DNA of 64,000 nt from Arthrobacter rhizophilus (GCF_026241105.1 NZ_JAPFFT010000002.1:124001-188000); one strand, 5' to 3'; positions 51,930 through 61,639 are shown, counted from the stretch's first letter. Made by a program: numbers and translations. Notes: generated by a model not told the origin, from the sequence alone.

Positions 51930-53986
51930 TGGGTTCCTACCTTTGAAGCGGACTGTTCGGCGGTTCCGGCGGTCCCGCGCAGGTCTGGGTGATATGAACT
52001 GCCGGTGGTACGGTCCAACAACGGTGTGAGACCGCCAGTGTGGAAGGGATAGTTGGCTCCGAGGATCATGCATAGGTCGATTTGTTCAGGTCCTGGCACC
52101 ACCCCTTCACGGAGCATGATCGCGACTTCATCCGCCAGCCCGGCTAGTATCCGGCTGCGGACCGCAGCGGGGTCGGCAGGAAGCGGGGCCGGCAGGATAT
52201 TTTCCGCAGCAGCGGAAACAAAGCCCCTGGGGTCCAAGTATCCTGGCAGCCCGGCATCGACAATCGCTTCCAGGCTCAGCGTCGAGGCAAACCGGTCAGG
52301 GTAAGCCTCGTGCATACGTCTGCAGATTCGCAGTTGGACAGTCGGGCCGATGAACTGAAGAAGCGTCAGGGGTGTCATCGGCAGCCCGAGGGGGTCCAAA
52401 GCGTGGTCAACGGTCCTCGGGTCCAGGCCGCGGTCGATCAATGAAAGAACTTCGCAGAATAGCCTGGCCAGGATGCGGTTAACCACGAATCCGGGCGAAT
52501 CACCGACAAACACAGCTGTCTTGCCCAGTCTCTTGGTGATGTCAAAAGCAGTGGCCAGTGAGATCCCGTCAGTTTGGGGGGTGGAGATAATCTCGACCAG
52601 GGGCAGCGCCGCTACCGGGTTAAAGAAATGGAGGCCTGCCAGACGTGCCGGGTTCACCATGTGTGTGCCCAACTCTTCAACAGATAAAGCCGAGGTGTTC
52701 GTCAGGATAAGGGCGTTTGGCCGGAGGATGGATTCGAGCTGGGCGAAGACCTCACGTTTTACGCCTAGATCCTCAAAGACGGCCTCGATCACCACATCGC
52801 ACGCGGCGAAGTCGGCCTTGTCTGTGGTGGCTTTGATCAGGTCGCGGACGCCCGAGGCTGTGTCGCGATCCAGGCGGCCGCTTTGGACCTCTTTAGCCAA
52901 TTGACCATCAATCCAGCCCATTGCGCTCGTGAGGCGTTCATTCGAAAGATCCGTAAGGAGCACTGGCACCTTGAGCCTCCGGGCAAACAGCAGCGCCAGC
53001 TGGCTCGCCATCAATCCGGCACCGACGACGCCAACCTGACCGATGCTTTGGGCCTGGGCGTCCGGTTGACCCACCGGCCTTCTGGCAAGGGATTGTGTCA
53101 GATGTTGGGCATACATGCCCGCCCTCGCCTGATCTGAAAGCAGGAGTTCCCCGAAGACGCGAATGGTTGCATCTTCGGATTCGAGCACCGGTCCCGGCAA
53201 CGCCCGGAACTCTGCCAGAAGAAGTTCGAGTGCGCGGTATGCGGCGGGCGCGGCGCCATGGACCTTGCGATCGAGCTGCTCCTGGACTGTGATCAGTTCC
53301 TTCCATTCGCTCGTCTTGCCAGGTGCACGAACAGGTGAAACGACGCCTGACAGTACAGAAACCGCGAAATCCAAGGAAGAACGCAGGAAGTCCGGTGCTG
53401 GAAGCACAGCATCCACGAGGCCTAGCTTCAGGGCGGCATCCGCGCTCAGGTTCTTTCCGGCCAGCGAGTCGAGGATCATCAGTTTCGCGGACGGCCCGGC
53501 GCCAAGAAGGTCGGCGGCGCGCCGGATTCCTCCCCAACCGGGAATCAGCCCGAGGCGTACCTCGGGAAAACCGAGGACCGTGTCCCGTGAAGCGACCGTC
53601 CGATGGTCGGCGTGCAGGGCGAGCTCAAGCCCGCCACCGAGGGCAACGCCGTTCAAGAAGGCAAACGTGGGGACGGGGAGGGCTGCCAGCTCCGAAAGAC
53701 ATTTCAGGCCCTGGCGGGCGACGTGCTCCGCCTGTTCTTGATTGGATGCCTCGCTCATTTTCCTCAGGTCGGCTCCGGCGCAAAAGGTCTTCCCGGAGCC
53801 GGTCAGGGCCACCGCGTCTATCGTGGCCAGATCAAGAGTGCGGAGGGCCTCGGCTAGATTTGAGATCGACTTTGGGCCGAGAGTGACCGGCTTGCCAATG
53901 TCGTTGACCAGGGTCAGAAGGGCGAATCGGAAGCTCCCGCGAGCAACGTAGGAGGTAAGGACGTGAGTTACGGATTCTGGAATCAC
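51926..53986 (-). CDS. FadB/FadJ-type bifunctional enoyl-CoA hydratase/3-hydroxyacyl-CoA dehydrogenase
   Basis: 686 aa from a GTG at 53986 with TAGGAG 6 bp upstream. Residues 1-270 are a crotonase domain (SGKTFCAGADL oxyanion segment, ALGGGLELALHADHR and FPEVRLGLIPGWGG carrying the catalytic Glu residues). Residues 325-500 are the NAD-binding HAD domain (GVVGAGLMASQLALLF, then FFNPVAALPLVEII with the catalytic His upstream region). The C-terminal HAD repeats follow. It hydrates enoyl-CoA and oxidises the hydroxyacyl-CoA. A TetR-type operator lies 16 bp upstream of the start. Confidence 0.93.
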   Translation of the reverse strand: MIPESVTHVLTSYVARGSFRFALLTLVNDIGKPVTLGPKSISNLAEALRTLDLATIDAVALTGSGKTFCAGADLRKMSEASNQEQAEHVARQGLKCLSELAALPVPTFAFLNGVALGGGLELALHADHRTVASRDTVLGFPEVRLGLIPGWGGIRRAADLLGAGPSAKLMILDSLAGKNLSADAALKLGLVDAVLPAPDFLRSSLDFAVSVLSGVVSPVRAPGKTSEWKELITVQEQLDRKVHGAAPAAYRALELLLAEFRALPGPVLESEDATIRVFGELLLSDQARAGMYAQHLTQSLARRPVGQPDAQAQSIGQVGVVGAGLMASQLALLFARRLKVPVLLTDLSNERLTSAMGWIDGQLAKEVQSGRLDRDTASGVRDLIKATTDKADFAACDVVIEAVFEDLGVKREVFAQLESILRPNALILTNTSALSVEELGTHMVNPARLAGLHFFNPVAALPLVEIISTPQTDGISLATAFDITKRLGKTAVFVGDSPGFVVNRILARLFCEVLSLIDRGLDPRTVDHALDPLGLPMTPLTLLQFIGPTVQLRICRRMHEAYPDRFASTLSLEAIVDAGLPGYLDPRGFVSAAAENILPAPLPADPAAVRSRILAGLADEVAIMLREGVVPGPEQIDLCMILGANYPFHTGGLTPLLDRTTGSSYHPDLRGTAGTAEQSASKVGTH

Positions 53987-54001
53987 TGCGCTCCTATTAA
54001 A

Positions 54002-54021
54002 TGAAACTGAAATCACTTTTA
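54002..54021. promoter_or_regulatory. TetR-type operator upstream of the FadB-thiolase operon
   Basis: TGAAACTGAAATCACTTTTA fits the palindromic consensus TNAAANTGANNTCANTTTNA. It is 16 bp upstream of the GTG start of the FadB-like gene. Near-identical copies lie before the TetR gene (56124-56143) and before the thiolase-CoA ligase operon (62845-62864). Confidence 0.8.
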
Positions 54022-54046
54022 TAATCTGACTGGGCGGGTACGTCAA

Positions 54047-54823
54047 GAGCTACTGCGAAGGCCCGGCGGAGGAGAGCCCGGGAACCGGCCACGGGAATCA
54101 ACTGCGCATGCCGAACTATCCGCATGCAGCGTCCGGGGATGTCTCCTGAGTGCTAGCCTCTCGCCGACGCCAACCCGGCGTCAGCAGCCCCGATCCTCGT
54201 TGTGCAGCGCGGAGCCAACATCCGTCACGCCAAGTGCACGGGTGCGGTTCACTGCCTGGCGATCCCAAGGCAAGGCGGACGGCCAGGGCGAAGTACCTTG
54301 TGCCCGGCGTGAGGGTCAGGCTCGCAGGGGTGATCATGTTGTTCCGTCGTCGAGCTGGACCGCGGCCGGCCGGAAGTGCGGGCCTTGCGCGGCGTTCATG
54401 CCGGCGCAGGTCGTCATGATAAGCAGGCCACTTGCCGAAGAGGGGCAGCCGCGCACACTGGTACCGACGACACAGGCACCTCCCCTCGTTCCCTGCGATT
54501 GTGCATGCCTCCCAGGCGGCCCCGCTTGTGACGCCACCAATGGCGGCAAATTCGCCGGCAGGATGTCGGCGGCGTCCAGCAGATTCAGATCGGCAGTGAC
54601 TGATCCGCCGTAGTGCAGGTCGGAATGAGTGAAGCTGGCGTGTCGAATCTCGGATTTGAAGACGGTCCCAGGCGTTGAATTCCCGCCGGTCTCTACTCAG
54701 GCAAGGGCGGGGCCCAGTTTCAGGCATGTGGCTTGGTGGATGATCCCCGAGGGGCCCGATGACCTCGGTGACTCTCGACCGGTTCAGAGTTGGTACTCGG
54801 CCGGACAGGTGGCCAAGACGGGA
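54047..54823. other. Stretch with possible gene decay, no confident gene
   Basis: A leftward frame around 54334-54640 has protein-like segments ([35 protein letters not shown]) but no credible start, and neighbouring frames carry other fragments. This may be a decayed enzyme gene. I could not identify the family. Confidence 0.35.
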
Positions 54824-55048
54824 TCATGTGGATCCAAGCTCATGCATCGGCCGAATTGCGTATTCCTGTATGTCAAGGAGCTTGCGTTCGCCAGCGTCAG
54901 TGCGGATCCACATGACCCCGAGTTCAGGCACTGCTGTTTCCACGAAGCCCTGGTACTGGAGGCCAAGTGAATCACGAGCGAGGACTAACTCCCCCGGTAG
55001 GATCCGGCAGAAACTCCGAGCTTCAGTCCTGGTTAGTCTCTCTTTCAT
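54824..55048 (-). CDS. Small conserved-looking protein, function unknown
   Basis: 74 aa from the ATG at 55048, with AAGAGGG 6 bp upstream. The sequence MKERLTRTEARSFCRIL is followed by PGELVLARDSLGLQYQGFVE, a hydrophobic strand with VMWIRTDAGERKLL, and DIQEYAIRPM, a pattern like a small SH3-type beta barrel after an N-terminal helix. No family name is recalled with confidence. The longer open frame to 55306 is Arg/Gly/Pro-rich and probably not translated. It lies between the FadB-thiolase operon and the TetR gene. Confidence 0.55.
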   Translation of the reverse strand: MKERLTRTEARSFCRILPGELVLARDSLGLQYQGFVETAVPELGVMWIRTDAGERKLLDIQEYAIRPMHELGST

Positions 55049-55461
55049 TGCAACCCTCTTATGCCTGGACGGGCGGGGCGAATCAGTTCCCAACAGCTGG
55101 CCGGAATACTTACCACTGGATCTTTCCTTTCTCTGCCGAGCACCCTCCCAGCCAGATGCCGTGAAAGGGCCGAAGCGTCCCGACCGAGCCAGGCCCGGCG
55201 GGATCGAAAAACCCCTCTTCGGGTTTCGTGACCCATGAGAGCCCGCCCTCACCTGAGTATTTCGTAGCCGGAAGCCCGTCAACCGTGGCTGGGATACCGG
55301 GGCCACTGTCCGATGTGGGTGCCGGCCTGAACACGTTCCTGCGGCGGGCCGGAGGGCACCGGCGTGTTCGTCAGTTCGCGGGTTGTCGGGGAGCTGATCG
55401 TGTGGTCTTCCCCGTCCGGATTACCGACGCGCAGCCCGTGGGAGCGCGCTGCGGCGAAGCG
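55049..55461. other. Gap downstream of the TetR gene
   Basis: About 410 bp between the small 74-aa gene and the TetR stop. Frames on both strands are Pro/Gly/Arg-rich without recognisable motifs. Nothing supportable was found. Confidence 0.4.
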
Positions 55462-56106
55462 TCAGCTTTCCTGTCCGGATGCGTAGAGGGCACGGTACCA
55501 AATGATGCTCACGGTATCGGCGGCTTCTTCCAGGTCAGGAGCCTGCCCACCGTGCCTTTCCGACTCGACGAACCAGTGGAAGGCCAGTTGCTCCACCATT
55601 GTGGCCAGGGCCACCGCGGCGTACTCAGGCTTCAGCGGATCTTTTCCGGAGGCCCGTCGCACGTACTCTGCCTTCCGGGTGAAAGTCTTCTGCCTGAGGA
55701 GCCACCACCTCTCAGCGCATTCCGGGACCGCCGCCGACATTTCCAGTAAGCCGGCGATGAGGTGGCGGTTGGAAAAGTAGGTCGAGAGGTATCGCCTCGA
55801 GGACTCTCTGAGCGATTCTTGTTCCCTGCCTTTGACCCAGCTTCCGTCTACTGATGTGAAGAGCGTTTCCACCAGCTCCTCCAGCAGCTCCAGGAACAGG
55901 TCATCTTTGTTGTCGAAGTAGCGGTAGATACTGCCCAGTGCAAGACCGCTTCGCTCGGCGATTTCGCCGACTGTGGCCCCGAAGTATCCTCGGTCAGAGA
56001 GTACCTGTCGGCCGGCATCGAGGATCCGTGCCCGCGTCTGTTGGCCCTTCTTGGAGGGCGCGGACCGTACGCTTGTCTTGCGCTGTGCAATCACGGGCGC
56101 TGCCAT
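55462..56106 (-). CDS. TetR family transcriptional regulator of the CoA-pathway operons
   Basis: 214 aa from the ATG at 56106 (MAAPVIAQRKTS); the frame stays open upstream to 56166 but would run through the operator. The HTH is GYFGATVGEIAERSGLALGSIYRYFDNKDDLFLELL (residues about 41-76). The helical ligand domain contains ESSRRYLSTYF and EQLAFHWFVESERHG. An operator matching two others in the window sits 18 bp upstream, so it most likely represses itself plus the FadB-thiolase and thiolase-ligase-ECH-ACAD-MHS operons. The inducer is probably an acyl-CoA intermediate. Confidence 0.92.
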   Translation of the reverse strand: MAAPVIAQRKTSVRSAPSKKGQQTRARILDAGRQVLSDRGYFGATVGEIAERSGLALGSIYRYFDNKDDLFLELLEELVETLFTSVDGSWVKGREQESLRESSRRYLSTYFSNRHLIAGLLEMSAAVPECAERWWLLRQKTFTRKAEYVRRASGKDPLKPEYAAVALATMVEQLAFHWFVESERHGGQAPDLEEAADTVSIIWYRALYASGQES

Positions 56107-56123
56107 GATGAAAATTCCAATCG

Positions 56124-56143
56124 TGAAACTGACGTCATTATCA
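56124..56143. promoter_or_regulatory. TetR-type operator upstream of the TetR gene
   Basis: TGAAACTGACGTCATTATCA is the most divergent of the three sites on one arm but keeps the central TGAnnTCA. It is 18 bp before the regulator's ATG, consistent with autoregulation. Confidence 0.75.
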
Positions 56144-56371
56144 ATAACTAGCGTACCAGCCGACACCCGGCGGCTCTAGAAGACAGTCCCTCCGGGGCGA
56201 AACGTTCATATTGGACATTGTTCCATTTCTTGGATTGGACACCACGTCCACTCCCCCGCCTGCCACTCGATCCCACCACCTGGATGAGGACGGAATGGGT
56301 AGTCCACACAACTGCATAGCGAGTGCCTATCCATTCTCTGCTCCCCTTCCACGTGGCCCCAGGACGGATAT

Positions 56372-57721
56372 CTATTTGATCTCGGGGAGGTGCATGCTGA
56401 GCTCGGCATCCTCGTCGCCAAGACCTGGTCGGATGTCGATCCAGCGTGTCTCGGGAAGGAATTTCCACAGGAGCGCGCTGCACACCGCAGCAACAACCGC
56501 CATATACACCGCAGGCAAGCCGGCTCCTTGGGTGGCGAGGGCCGCCGCGATCAACGGGCCAGGTCCGGCGATGATGGCAGCGGCCAGATTGTAGCCGATC
56601 GCACTACCGGTCGACCGTGTTTCAGCTGGGAAGAGTTCGATAAACATGACCGTGGTGGTTGAGATATGCATTGCCTGGAAGATGCCGAACAGGACTATGC
56701 CAATCAGGACCACGACGGGGTTTCCTGTCAGCATGAGAAGGAAAGCGGGCACCGAGAAGATGGCAAGACCAGCGCCGCCGAGGAGTGAAATGCGGCGGCG
56801 TCCGACCCTGTCGGAGAGGTGGCCCATGACTGGGCAAAGAACCGCGTAAATAAGGGCACCAACAGCGACAACTCCCAAGGCAACGGCAGGGCGCATAGCC
56901 ACGGTCGCGATGAGGTAGTTGGGCACGTACGCAGCAAGATAGTAGAAACCGAGCACCGTGATGGCAGAGAGGCCGAACGCTATCGCAAGGCTCTTCCGGT
57001 TGGTGCTGCCGACCTGTCGGATTGGTGCCGCGGTCACAGCTCCCTGCGCCTTCAGTTCCTTGAAGACCTCCGTGTCCTCCAACTTCAAACGGAGATACAG
57101 GCCAAGGAGTGTCAGAGGGAGGGCAGACAAGAACGGCAGGCGCCAGCCCCAGCTGATGACCTCGGCTGCTGGCAGGGTCGCGATAAGCAGTGCCGTTGCC
57201 GCACCAGCGGCAACGGCGAGTCCTCCGGTGAGAGGGATGACGCTGGCTGTGATCCCTCGCCTGTTCGGAGCCGCGTTCTCCACCAGGAATGCTGTGGAGC
57301 CAGTGTATTCGCCACCGGCGGAGAATCCTTGCAGGCCTCTTAGCAGCACCAGGATGATCGGCGCGGCTACCCCGATCTGCGCGAAGCTGGGAAGGAAGGC
57401 GATCAGTGCCGTAGCCGTGCCCATCAGGGTGACTGAGAGTACCAAAGCGAACCGGCGTCCCCGGCGGTCTCCGATTGCACCGATCACAAGGCCGCCTAGG
57501 GGCCGGAGCAGGAAAGCGACTCCGTACACCGCGAGCGTCGCGAGAAGCGAAGTGGAGGGACTTGAGCTCGGGAAGAAGTTCGTGCCGATCACCACGGCAA
57601 AGAACCCATAGATAGCGAAGTCGTACCATTCTATGAAGTTGCCGAGGCCGACTGCGACGAGGCGGCGATTGCGGTCGGGAGCTTCCGGCGTCATTGCCGG
57701 ATGCTGCGAAGTGTTCATCAT
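56372..57721 (-). CDS. MHS family MFS transporter
   Basis: 449 aa. VGLGNFIEWYDFAIYGFFAVVIG (residues about 25-47) is the hallmark first helix of the metabolite:H+ symporter family (ShiA, PcaK-like, KgtP). GAIGDRRGRRFALVLSVTLMG is the loop 2-3 motif, and RGLQGFSAGGEYTGS the helix 4 block. About twelve helices are predicted. It is the last gene of the leftward operon that begins with the thiolase at 62826. MHS proteins import organic acids, so it probably brings in the acid activated by the CoA ligase of the operon. Confidence 0.93.
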   Translation of the reverse strand: MMNTSQHPAMTPEAPDRNRRLVAVGLGNFIEWYDFAIYGFFAVVIGTNFFPSSSPSTSLLATLAVYGVAFLLRPLGGLVIGAIGDRRGRRFALVLSVTLMGTATALIAFLPSFAQIGVAAPIILVLLRGLQGFSAGGEYTGSTAFLVENAAPNRRGITASVIPLTGGLAVAAGAATALLIATLPAAEVISWGWRLPFLSALPLTLLGLYLRLKLEDTEVFKELKAQGAVTAAPIRQVGSTNRKSLAIAFGLSAITVLGFYYLAAYVPNYLIATVAMRPAVALGVVAVGALIYAVLCPVMGHLSDRVGRRRISLLGGAGLAIFSVPAFLLMLTGNPVVVLIGIVLFGIFQAMHISTTTVMFIELFPAETRSTGSAIGYNLAAAIIAGPGPLIAAALATQGAGLPAVYMAVVAAVCSALLWKFLPETRWIDIRPGLGDEDAELSMHLPEIK

Positions 57722-57877
57722 GTCATTTCACCAATTCTATGAAGATTGCATTGTTGGGTTTGGGTGGCACCTGCGGCCTGAAGACAGGCCGCTTTCGGTG
57801 CGCAGAGTTGGGTGCTCTCCACGAGAGGGCTACCCTGTTTCGCGGCTCAGCGGGTTCCGTAGGCCAAGCGGGTTGGC

Positions 57878-59050
57878 TTAGCGGAAGGCGGCTTCCCCGG
57901 TCAGGGCCTGGCCGATGATCAGCTGGTGCACTTCCGAGGTTCCCTCGTAGGTCAGCACCGATTCGAGGTTGTTTGCGTGTCTCATCATGGGATAGTCCAA
58001 GGTGACACCGTTGGCTCCAAGGATGGTTCGGCATTCCCGGGTGATAGCCAATGCTTCCCGGATGCTGTTCAGTTTTCCGATGCTGACTTGTTCGGGCCGC
58101 AGGATACCTGCATCCTTCAGCCGGCCGAGGTGCAGCGCCAGCAGCATGGCCTTGCCAAGCTCGACGGTCATATTGGCGAGCTTGAGCTGGGTTGTTTGGT
58201 ATCCGGCGAGGGGCTTGTCGAAGATCAGCCGGTGGCGCGAGTATTCGATTGCGCTGTCCAGGCAATCGCGGGCGGCTCCAAGTGCTCCGAAGATGATTCC
58301 GAATCGTGCCTCGTTCAGGCACGCCAGGGGGCCGGACAGCCCACGGGCATCAGGCAGGACCGCTGTCGAAGGGAGCCTGACTCCGTCGAGGACGAGCTCG
58401 CTGGTGGTCGATGCCCGCAGGGATAGTTTGCCCGGGATGTCCTGCGCTGAGAAGCCGGGCGTATGGGCGGGAACCACGAAACCGCGGATCTTGTCATCGG
58501 TTTGAGCCCAGATCACGGAAACATCAGCGATGGAACCGTTGCTGATCCACTTCTTGGTGCCATTCAGAACCCAATCGTTGCCGTCACGCCGCGCGAACGT
58601 TTGCATTCCGGCGGGGTCCGAACCGAAGTCCGGTTCTGTCAGTCCGAAGCAGCCGATCGCGTCGCCCTTTGCCATGCGGGGCAACCACTCCTGCTTCTGT
58701 TCCTCGGAGCCCCATTTCCAGATCGCGTACATCGCCAGCGATCCCTGTACAGAAACGAGGGTTCGGATACCGGAATCTCCCGCCTCCAGCTCCAGACAAG
58801 CCAGACCATATGCGGTCGCACTCACGCCGGCGCAGCCGTATCCGTCAAGGTGCATGCCCAAGAGACCCAGCTTGCCCAGTTCCTGGGTGAGCTCCCGTAC
58901 CGGGGTCGCTCCGGTTTCGAACCAATTGTTGATGTGAGGCCGGATGCGGTTGTCGGTAAAGTCTCGAACGGAGTCACGGACTGCGCGGTCCTCAGCCGTG
59001 ATCAATGAGTCGATGCCGAACAGCTCAAACGGCGATTGTGGTGTAGTCAT
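57878..59050 (-). CDS. Acyl-CoA dehydrogenase of the glutaryl-CoA dehydrogenase type
   Basis: 390 aa. The blocks GYGCAGVSATAYGLACLELEAGDSG, CFGLTEPDFGSDP, SLRASTTSELVLDGV and LTYEGTSEVHQLIIG follow glutaryl-CoA dehydrogenase (GCDH) closely. The catalytic base is the Glu of TYEGT. The substrate-carboxylate Arg of human GCDH (R94 in YRSAMSVQSS) is kept here as SGIRTLVSVQGS, while the adjacent Ser is Thr. It may oxidise glutaryl-CoA or a related dicarboxyl-CoA, with or without decarboxylation. It lies between the enoyl-CoA hydratase and MHS transporter genes. Confidence 0.9.
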   Translation of the reverse strand: MTTPQSPFELFGIDSLITAEDRAVRDSVRDFTDNRIRPHINNWFETGATPVRELTQELGKLGLLGMHLDGYGCAGVSATAYGLACLELEAGDSGIRTLVSVQGSLAMYAIWKWGSEEQKQEWLPRMAKGDAIGCFGLTEPDFGSDPAGMQTFARRDGNDWVLNGTKKWISNGSIADVSVIWAQTDDKIRGFVVPAHTPGFSAQDIPGKLSLRASTTSELVLDGVRLPSTAVLPDARGLSGPLACLNEARFGIIFGALGAARDCLDSAIEYSRHRLIFDKPLAGYQTTQLKLANMTVELGKAMLLALHLGRLKDAGILRPEQVSIGKLNSIREALAITRECRTILGANGVTLDYPMMRHANNLESVLTYEGTSEVHQLIIGQALTGEAAFR

Positions 59051-59105
59051 GACAGCAATCCATTCAGATCAGGAAGTGTTCGGAGGTTCGCGCTCCGCGT
59101 AGTCA

Positions 59106-59864
59106 TCAGGAGGCCCGCCATTGTGGAACCCGTTTCTCCAGGAACGCGCGGGTGCCTTCAGTAAAGTCACTCGTCTGTCGGATCCTGGTCATGCTGGCCT
59201 CGGCGGTTGCCTTGGCCTGTTCCACTTCCATGTCGAGTCCGGCGAGCAGGAGCCGCCGACTCTCGCGGACTGCGAGCGGGGCGTTGGAACAGACCCGGTC
59301 CGCAAGGGCCAGGGCTGCGGCCATCAGCCGGTCCGGGCTGACTACCTCGCTGACCAGTCCCAGCTGATAGGCGCGCTCAGCATCGATGGGGTCACCGGTG
59401 ATCGCCATTTCCATCGCGACATTCTTCGGAATTGATCTCGGCAGGTGAAAAAGTCCTCCGGCTGCCGCCACCATCGACCGCTTGACCTCGGAGAGCCCGA
59501 AGGAGGAATCCGATGATGCAACGACCAGGTCGCAGGCGAGGACAATCTCGAACCCTCCGGCAAGTGCCGGACCGTTGACTGCTGCGATGAGGGGCTTGGT
59601 CCGCTCCCGGCTCACGATTCCAGCGAACCCGCCGCGTTCGGTTTTCGCCGGGCCGCCGCCATTAGCTATTGACTTGATGTTGGCACCGGAGCAAAAGACG
59701 CTTCCGGAGGCTGTGATGACCGTGGCCCAGATCGAATCGTCCTTCTCAACGATATCGATCAGTTGTTCGATGGCCTCGGCCTCAGCATTGTCGATGGCGT
59801 TGCGGACCTCGGGTCGGTCGAGGACCAAAATGGCAACGTGGTCCCGCTGCTCGAATTGAACCAT
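59106..59864 (-). CDS. Enoyl-CoA hydratase/isomerase family protein
   Basis: 252 aa crotonase. The oxyanion hole is formed by FCSGANIKSIA and GPALAGGFEIVLACDLV. Both catalytic positions are acidic, the Glu in GGFEIV and the Glu in GLSEVKRSMVAAAGG, so hydratase activity is plausible. Length is normal, and the C-terminus FTEGTRAFLEKRVPQW is the usual family end. It sits between the CoA ligase and acyl-CoA dehydrogenase genes and should act on the enoyl-CoA made by the latter. Confidence 0.92.
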   Translation of the reverse strand: MVQFEQRDHVAILVLDRPEVRNAIDNAEAEAIEQLIDIVEKDDSIWATVITASGSVFCSGANIKSIANGGGPAKTERGGFAGIVSRERTKPLIAAVNGPALAGGFEIVLACDLVVASSDSSFGLSEVKRSMVAAAGGLFHLPRSIPKNVAMEMAITGDPIDAERAYQLGLVSEVVSPDRLMAAALALADRVCSNAPLAVRESRRLLLAGLDMEVEQAKATAEASMTRIRQTSDFTEGTRAFLEKRVPQWRAS

Positions 59865-59932
59865 TGGGGATTGAACCTTCCTTGTCTGAACATGGCACCG
59901 CGCGGCGCCGCCCAGGTTGTTGTGGTGGGCGT

Positions 59933-61639
59933 TTAGGGCCTGGTCTCTTGGCCGAAGCAGTTTCGGAGTTCTTTCTTGTCGATCTTGCCCACGGATGTCA
60001 CGGGCAATTCCGGAACGAGACGGATCTCATCGGGAAGCCATAGCTTCGCGACTCGGGGACGGAGCCAGTCCATTAGCTCGCCGGGACTGACGCTGCCGTC
60101 CTTGCTCAGGGCGACGACGGCGATGGGACGCTCGTCCCAGCGAAGGGATGGGACCCCGATGACGGCGACGCTGTCGACGGCAGGATGGGACTGGAGAACC
60201 CCTTCCAGCTCCACTGTCGGGATCCACTCGCCGCCCGACTTGATGAGATCCTTCAACCGGTCTCGCAGTCGGATGTATCCGTCGGGGTCGATGCTGGCTG
60301 CGTCCCCAGTGCGGAACCAATGGTCGGAGGTCGAAACAGTCGTCCCTCCTGGTTCTCCGTGGTACCGGGCCGTAACCCACGGTCCCCGGCACTGCAGTTC
60401 ACCGCTCGCCACACCGTCCCAGGGCAGCTCCTCCAGAGTGTCTTCACGAACGATCCGGAAGTCGACGCCCGCAATGGGAATGCCTTGTGATGATGTGACC
60501 TGTTTCTGCGCTTCCGGGTCAGCTGCATCGATGTGGGGGCGCGTCCTGGCCATTGAGGCGAAGGCCCCGGTTTCAGTCATGCCCCAGACCTGCATCATCG
60601 GTTTTCCGGTTAATTCGCGGCAGAGGTACGTCAACCGTTCCGGCACGGCGCTTCCGCCGGAGCAAAGCATCCGCAGGCTCGACGCGTCCCGTGTGCGCAG
60701 TTCAGGCAGTACCCGCGACCAGACCGCGGGTACTGCCGTCGCCAGGGTCACCCGATGGTCAGAGATCAGCCCGGCGATCGCTGCGCCGGAATTGTCAGAG
60801 CCCGGCAAAACGAGGTTGGCTCCAGCGGCGACAGCGGCATATCCCAGGTCCCAGGCATTGGCGTGAAAGAACGGAACCAACGGAAGGATGGTGTCGTTCT
60901 CACTGATCGCGGTGGCGTCCGCCTGCAGCAGCGCCATCGCATGAAGCCACAGCGAGCGGTGGGAATAGACGACGCCTTTGGGGTTTCCCGTTGTCCCGCT
61001 TGTGTAACAGACAGAAGCTGCTGCGTTCTCGTCGTCGGCCTGGATTTCGGTGTTCCCGGCTGCTGCAAGGAGCTCTTCATAGTCGGTAACAACCAGCTCC
61101 ACGGGTAAGTCAGGATCAACATTCGGAGCACTTGGTTCGTCGTTCATGACGACGATCTGCCGCACCGTGGTGAGCATGTGCAGGTGGGGGGCGAGCCGGG
61201 GCAGCAGGGAGCGATCGACAAAGATTACGTCGTCTGCGGCGTCATTGATCACGTACGTCAGCTGTTCCGCGGGAAGCCGCACGTTCAGCGGGTGGAATAC
61301 GAGGCCCGAGAGGGGTCCCGCGAAGCTGATCTCCAAATGCCGGCTGCTGTTCCACGCGAAGGTGCCAACCCTTGCGCCCTGACGCAGGTGCAAGCCCCGG
61401 AGGCCTCCGATCAGGCGCCTGGTCCGCTGGGCCCAGTACGCATAGGTGGTGACAGAAACTCCATCGGGCGAAGCCGAGATGATCTGCTTTTGCCCGAACT
61501 GACGCTCCGCCCTGCGGAAAAGCTGATCGAGCGTAAGGGGGTAGTCCTGCATGGTGGGTTTCATCGGGCGTACTTCCGGTTCGGGCTGGCTGCGGCTGCC
61601 CTTGCTCGGGCTTTGGATAACGGTGTTCAAGAGAGTCAC
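59933..61639 (-). CDS. AMP-dependent acyl-CoA synthetase (fatty-acid/aryl-CoA ligase)
   Basis: 568 aa from a GTG at 61639 that overlaps the thiolase stop (GTGA) with GAGG 7 bp upstream; an ATG at 61564 is an alternative. The P-loop is CYTSGTTGNPKGVVYSHRS, followed by GMTETG, WFRTGDAASIDPDGYIRLRDRLKD and the C-terminal Lys in SVGKIDKKELR. The layout matches medium/long-chain acyl-CoA synthetases. It activates the imported acid with ATP and CoA as the entry step of the operon's pathway. Confidence 0.92.
   Translation of the reverse strand: MTLLNTVIQSPSKGSRSQPEPEVRPMKPTMQDYPLTLDQLFRRAERQFGQKQIISASPDGVSVTTYAYWAQRTRRLIGGLRGLHLRQGARVGTFAWNSSRHLEISFAGPLSGLVFHPLNVRLPAEQLTYVINDAADDVIFVDRSLLPRLAPHLHMLTTVRQIVVMNDEPSAPNVDPDLPVELVVTDYEELLAAAGNTEIQADDENAAASVCYTSGTTGNPKGVVYSHRSLWLHAMALLQADATAISENDTILPLVPFFHANAWDLGYAAVAAGANLVLPGSDNSGAAIAGLISDHRVTLATAVPAVWSRVLPELRTRDASSLRMLCSGGSAVPERLTYLCRELTGKPMMQVWGMTETGAFASMARTRPHIDAADPEAQKQVTSSQGIPIAGVDFRIVREDTLEELPWDGVASGELQCRGPWVTARYHGEPGGTTVSTSDHWFRTGDAASIDPDGYIRLRDRLKDLIKSGGEWIPTVELEGVLQSHPAVDSVAVIGVPSLRWDERPIAVVALSKDGSVSPGELMDWLRPRVAKLWLPDEIRLVPELPVTSVGKIDKKELRNCFGQETRP

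Noticed and set aside
54116..54727. A 203-codon leftward frame as a real gene
   Set aside because: It is rich in Arg, Cys and His with no conserved block, and neighbouring frames carry equally short protein-like pieces; at most a decayed gene.
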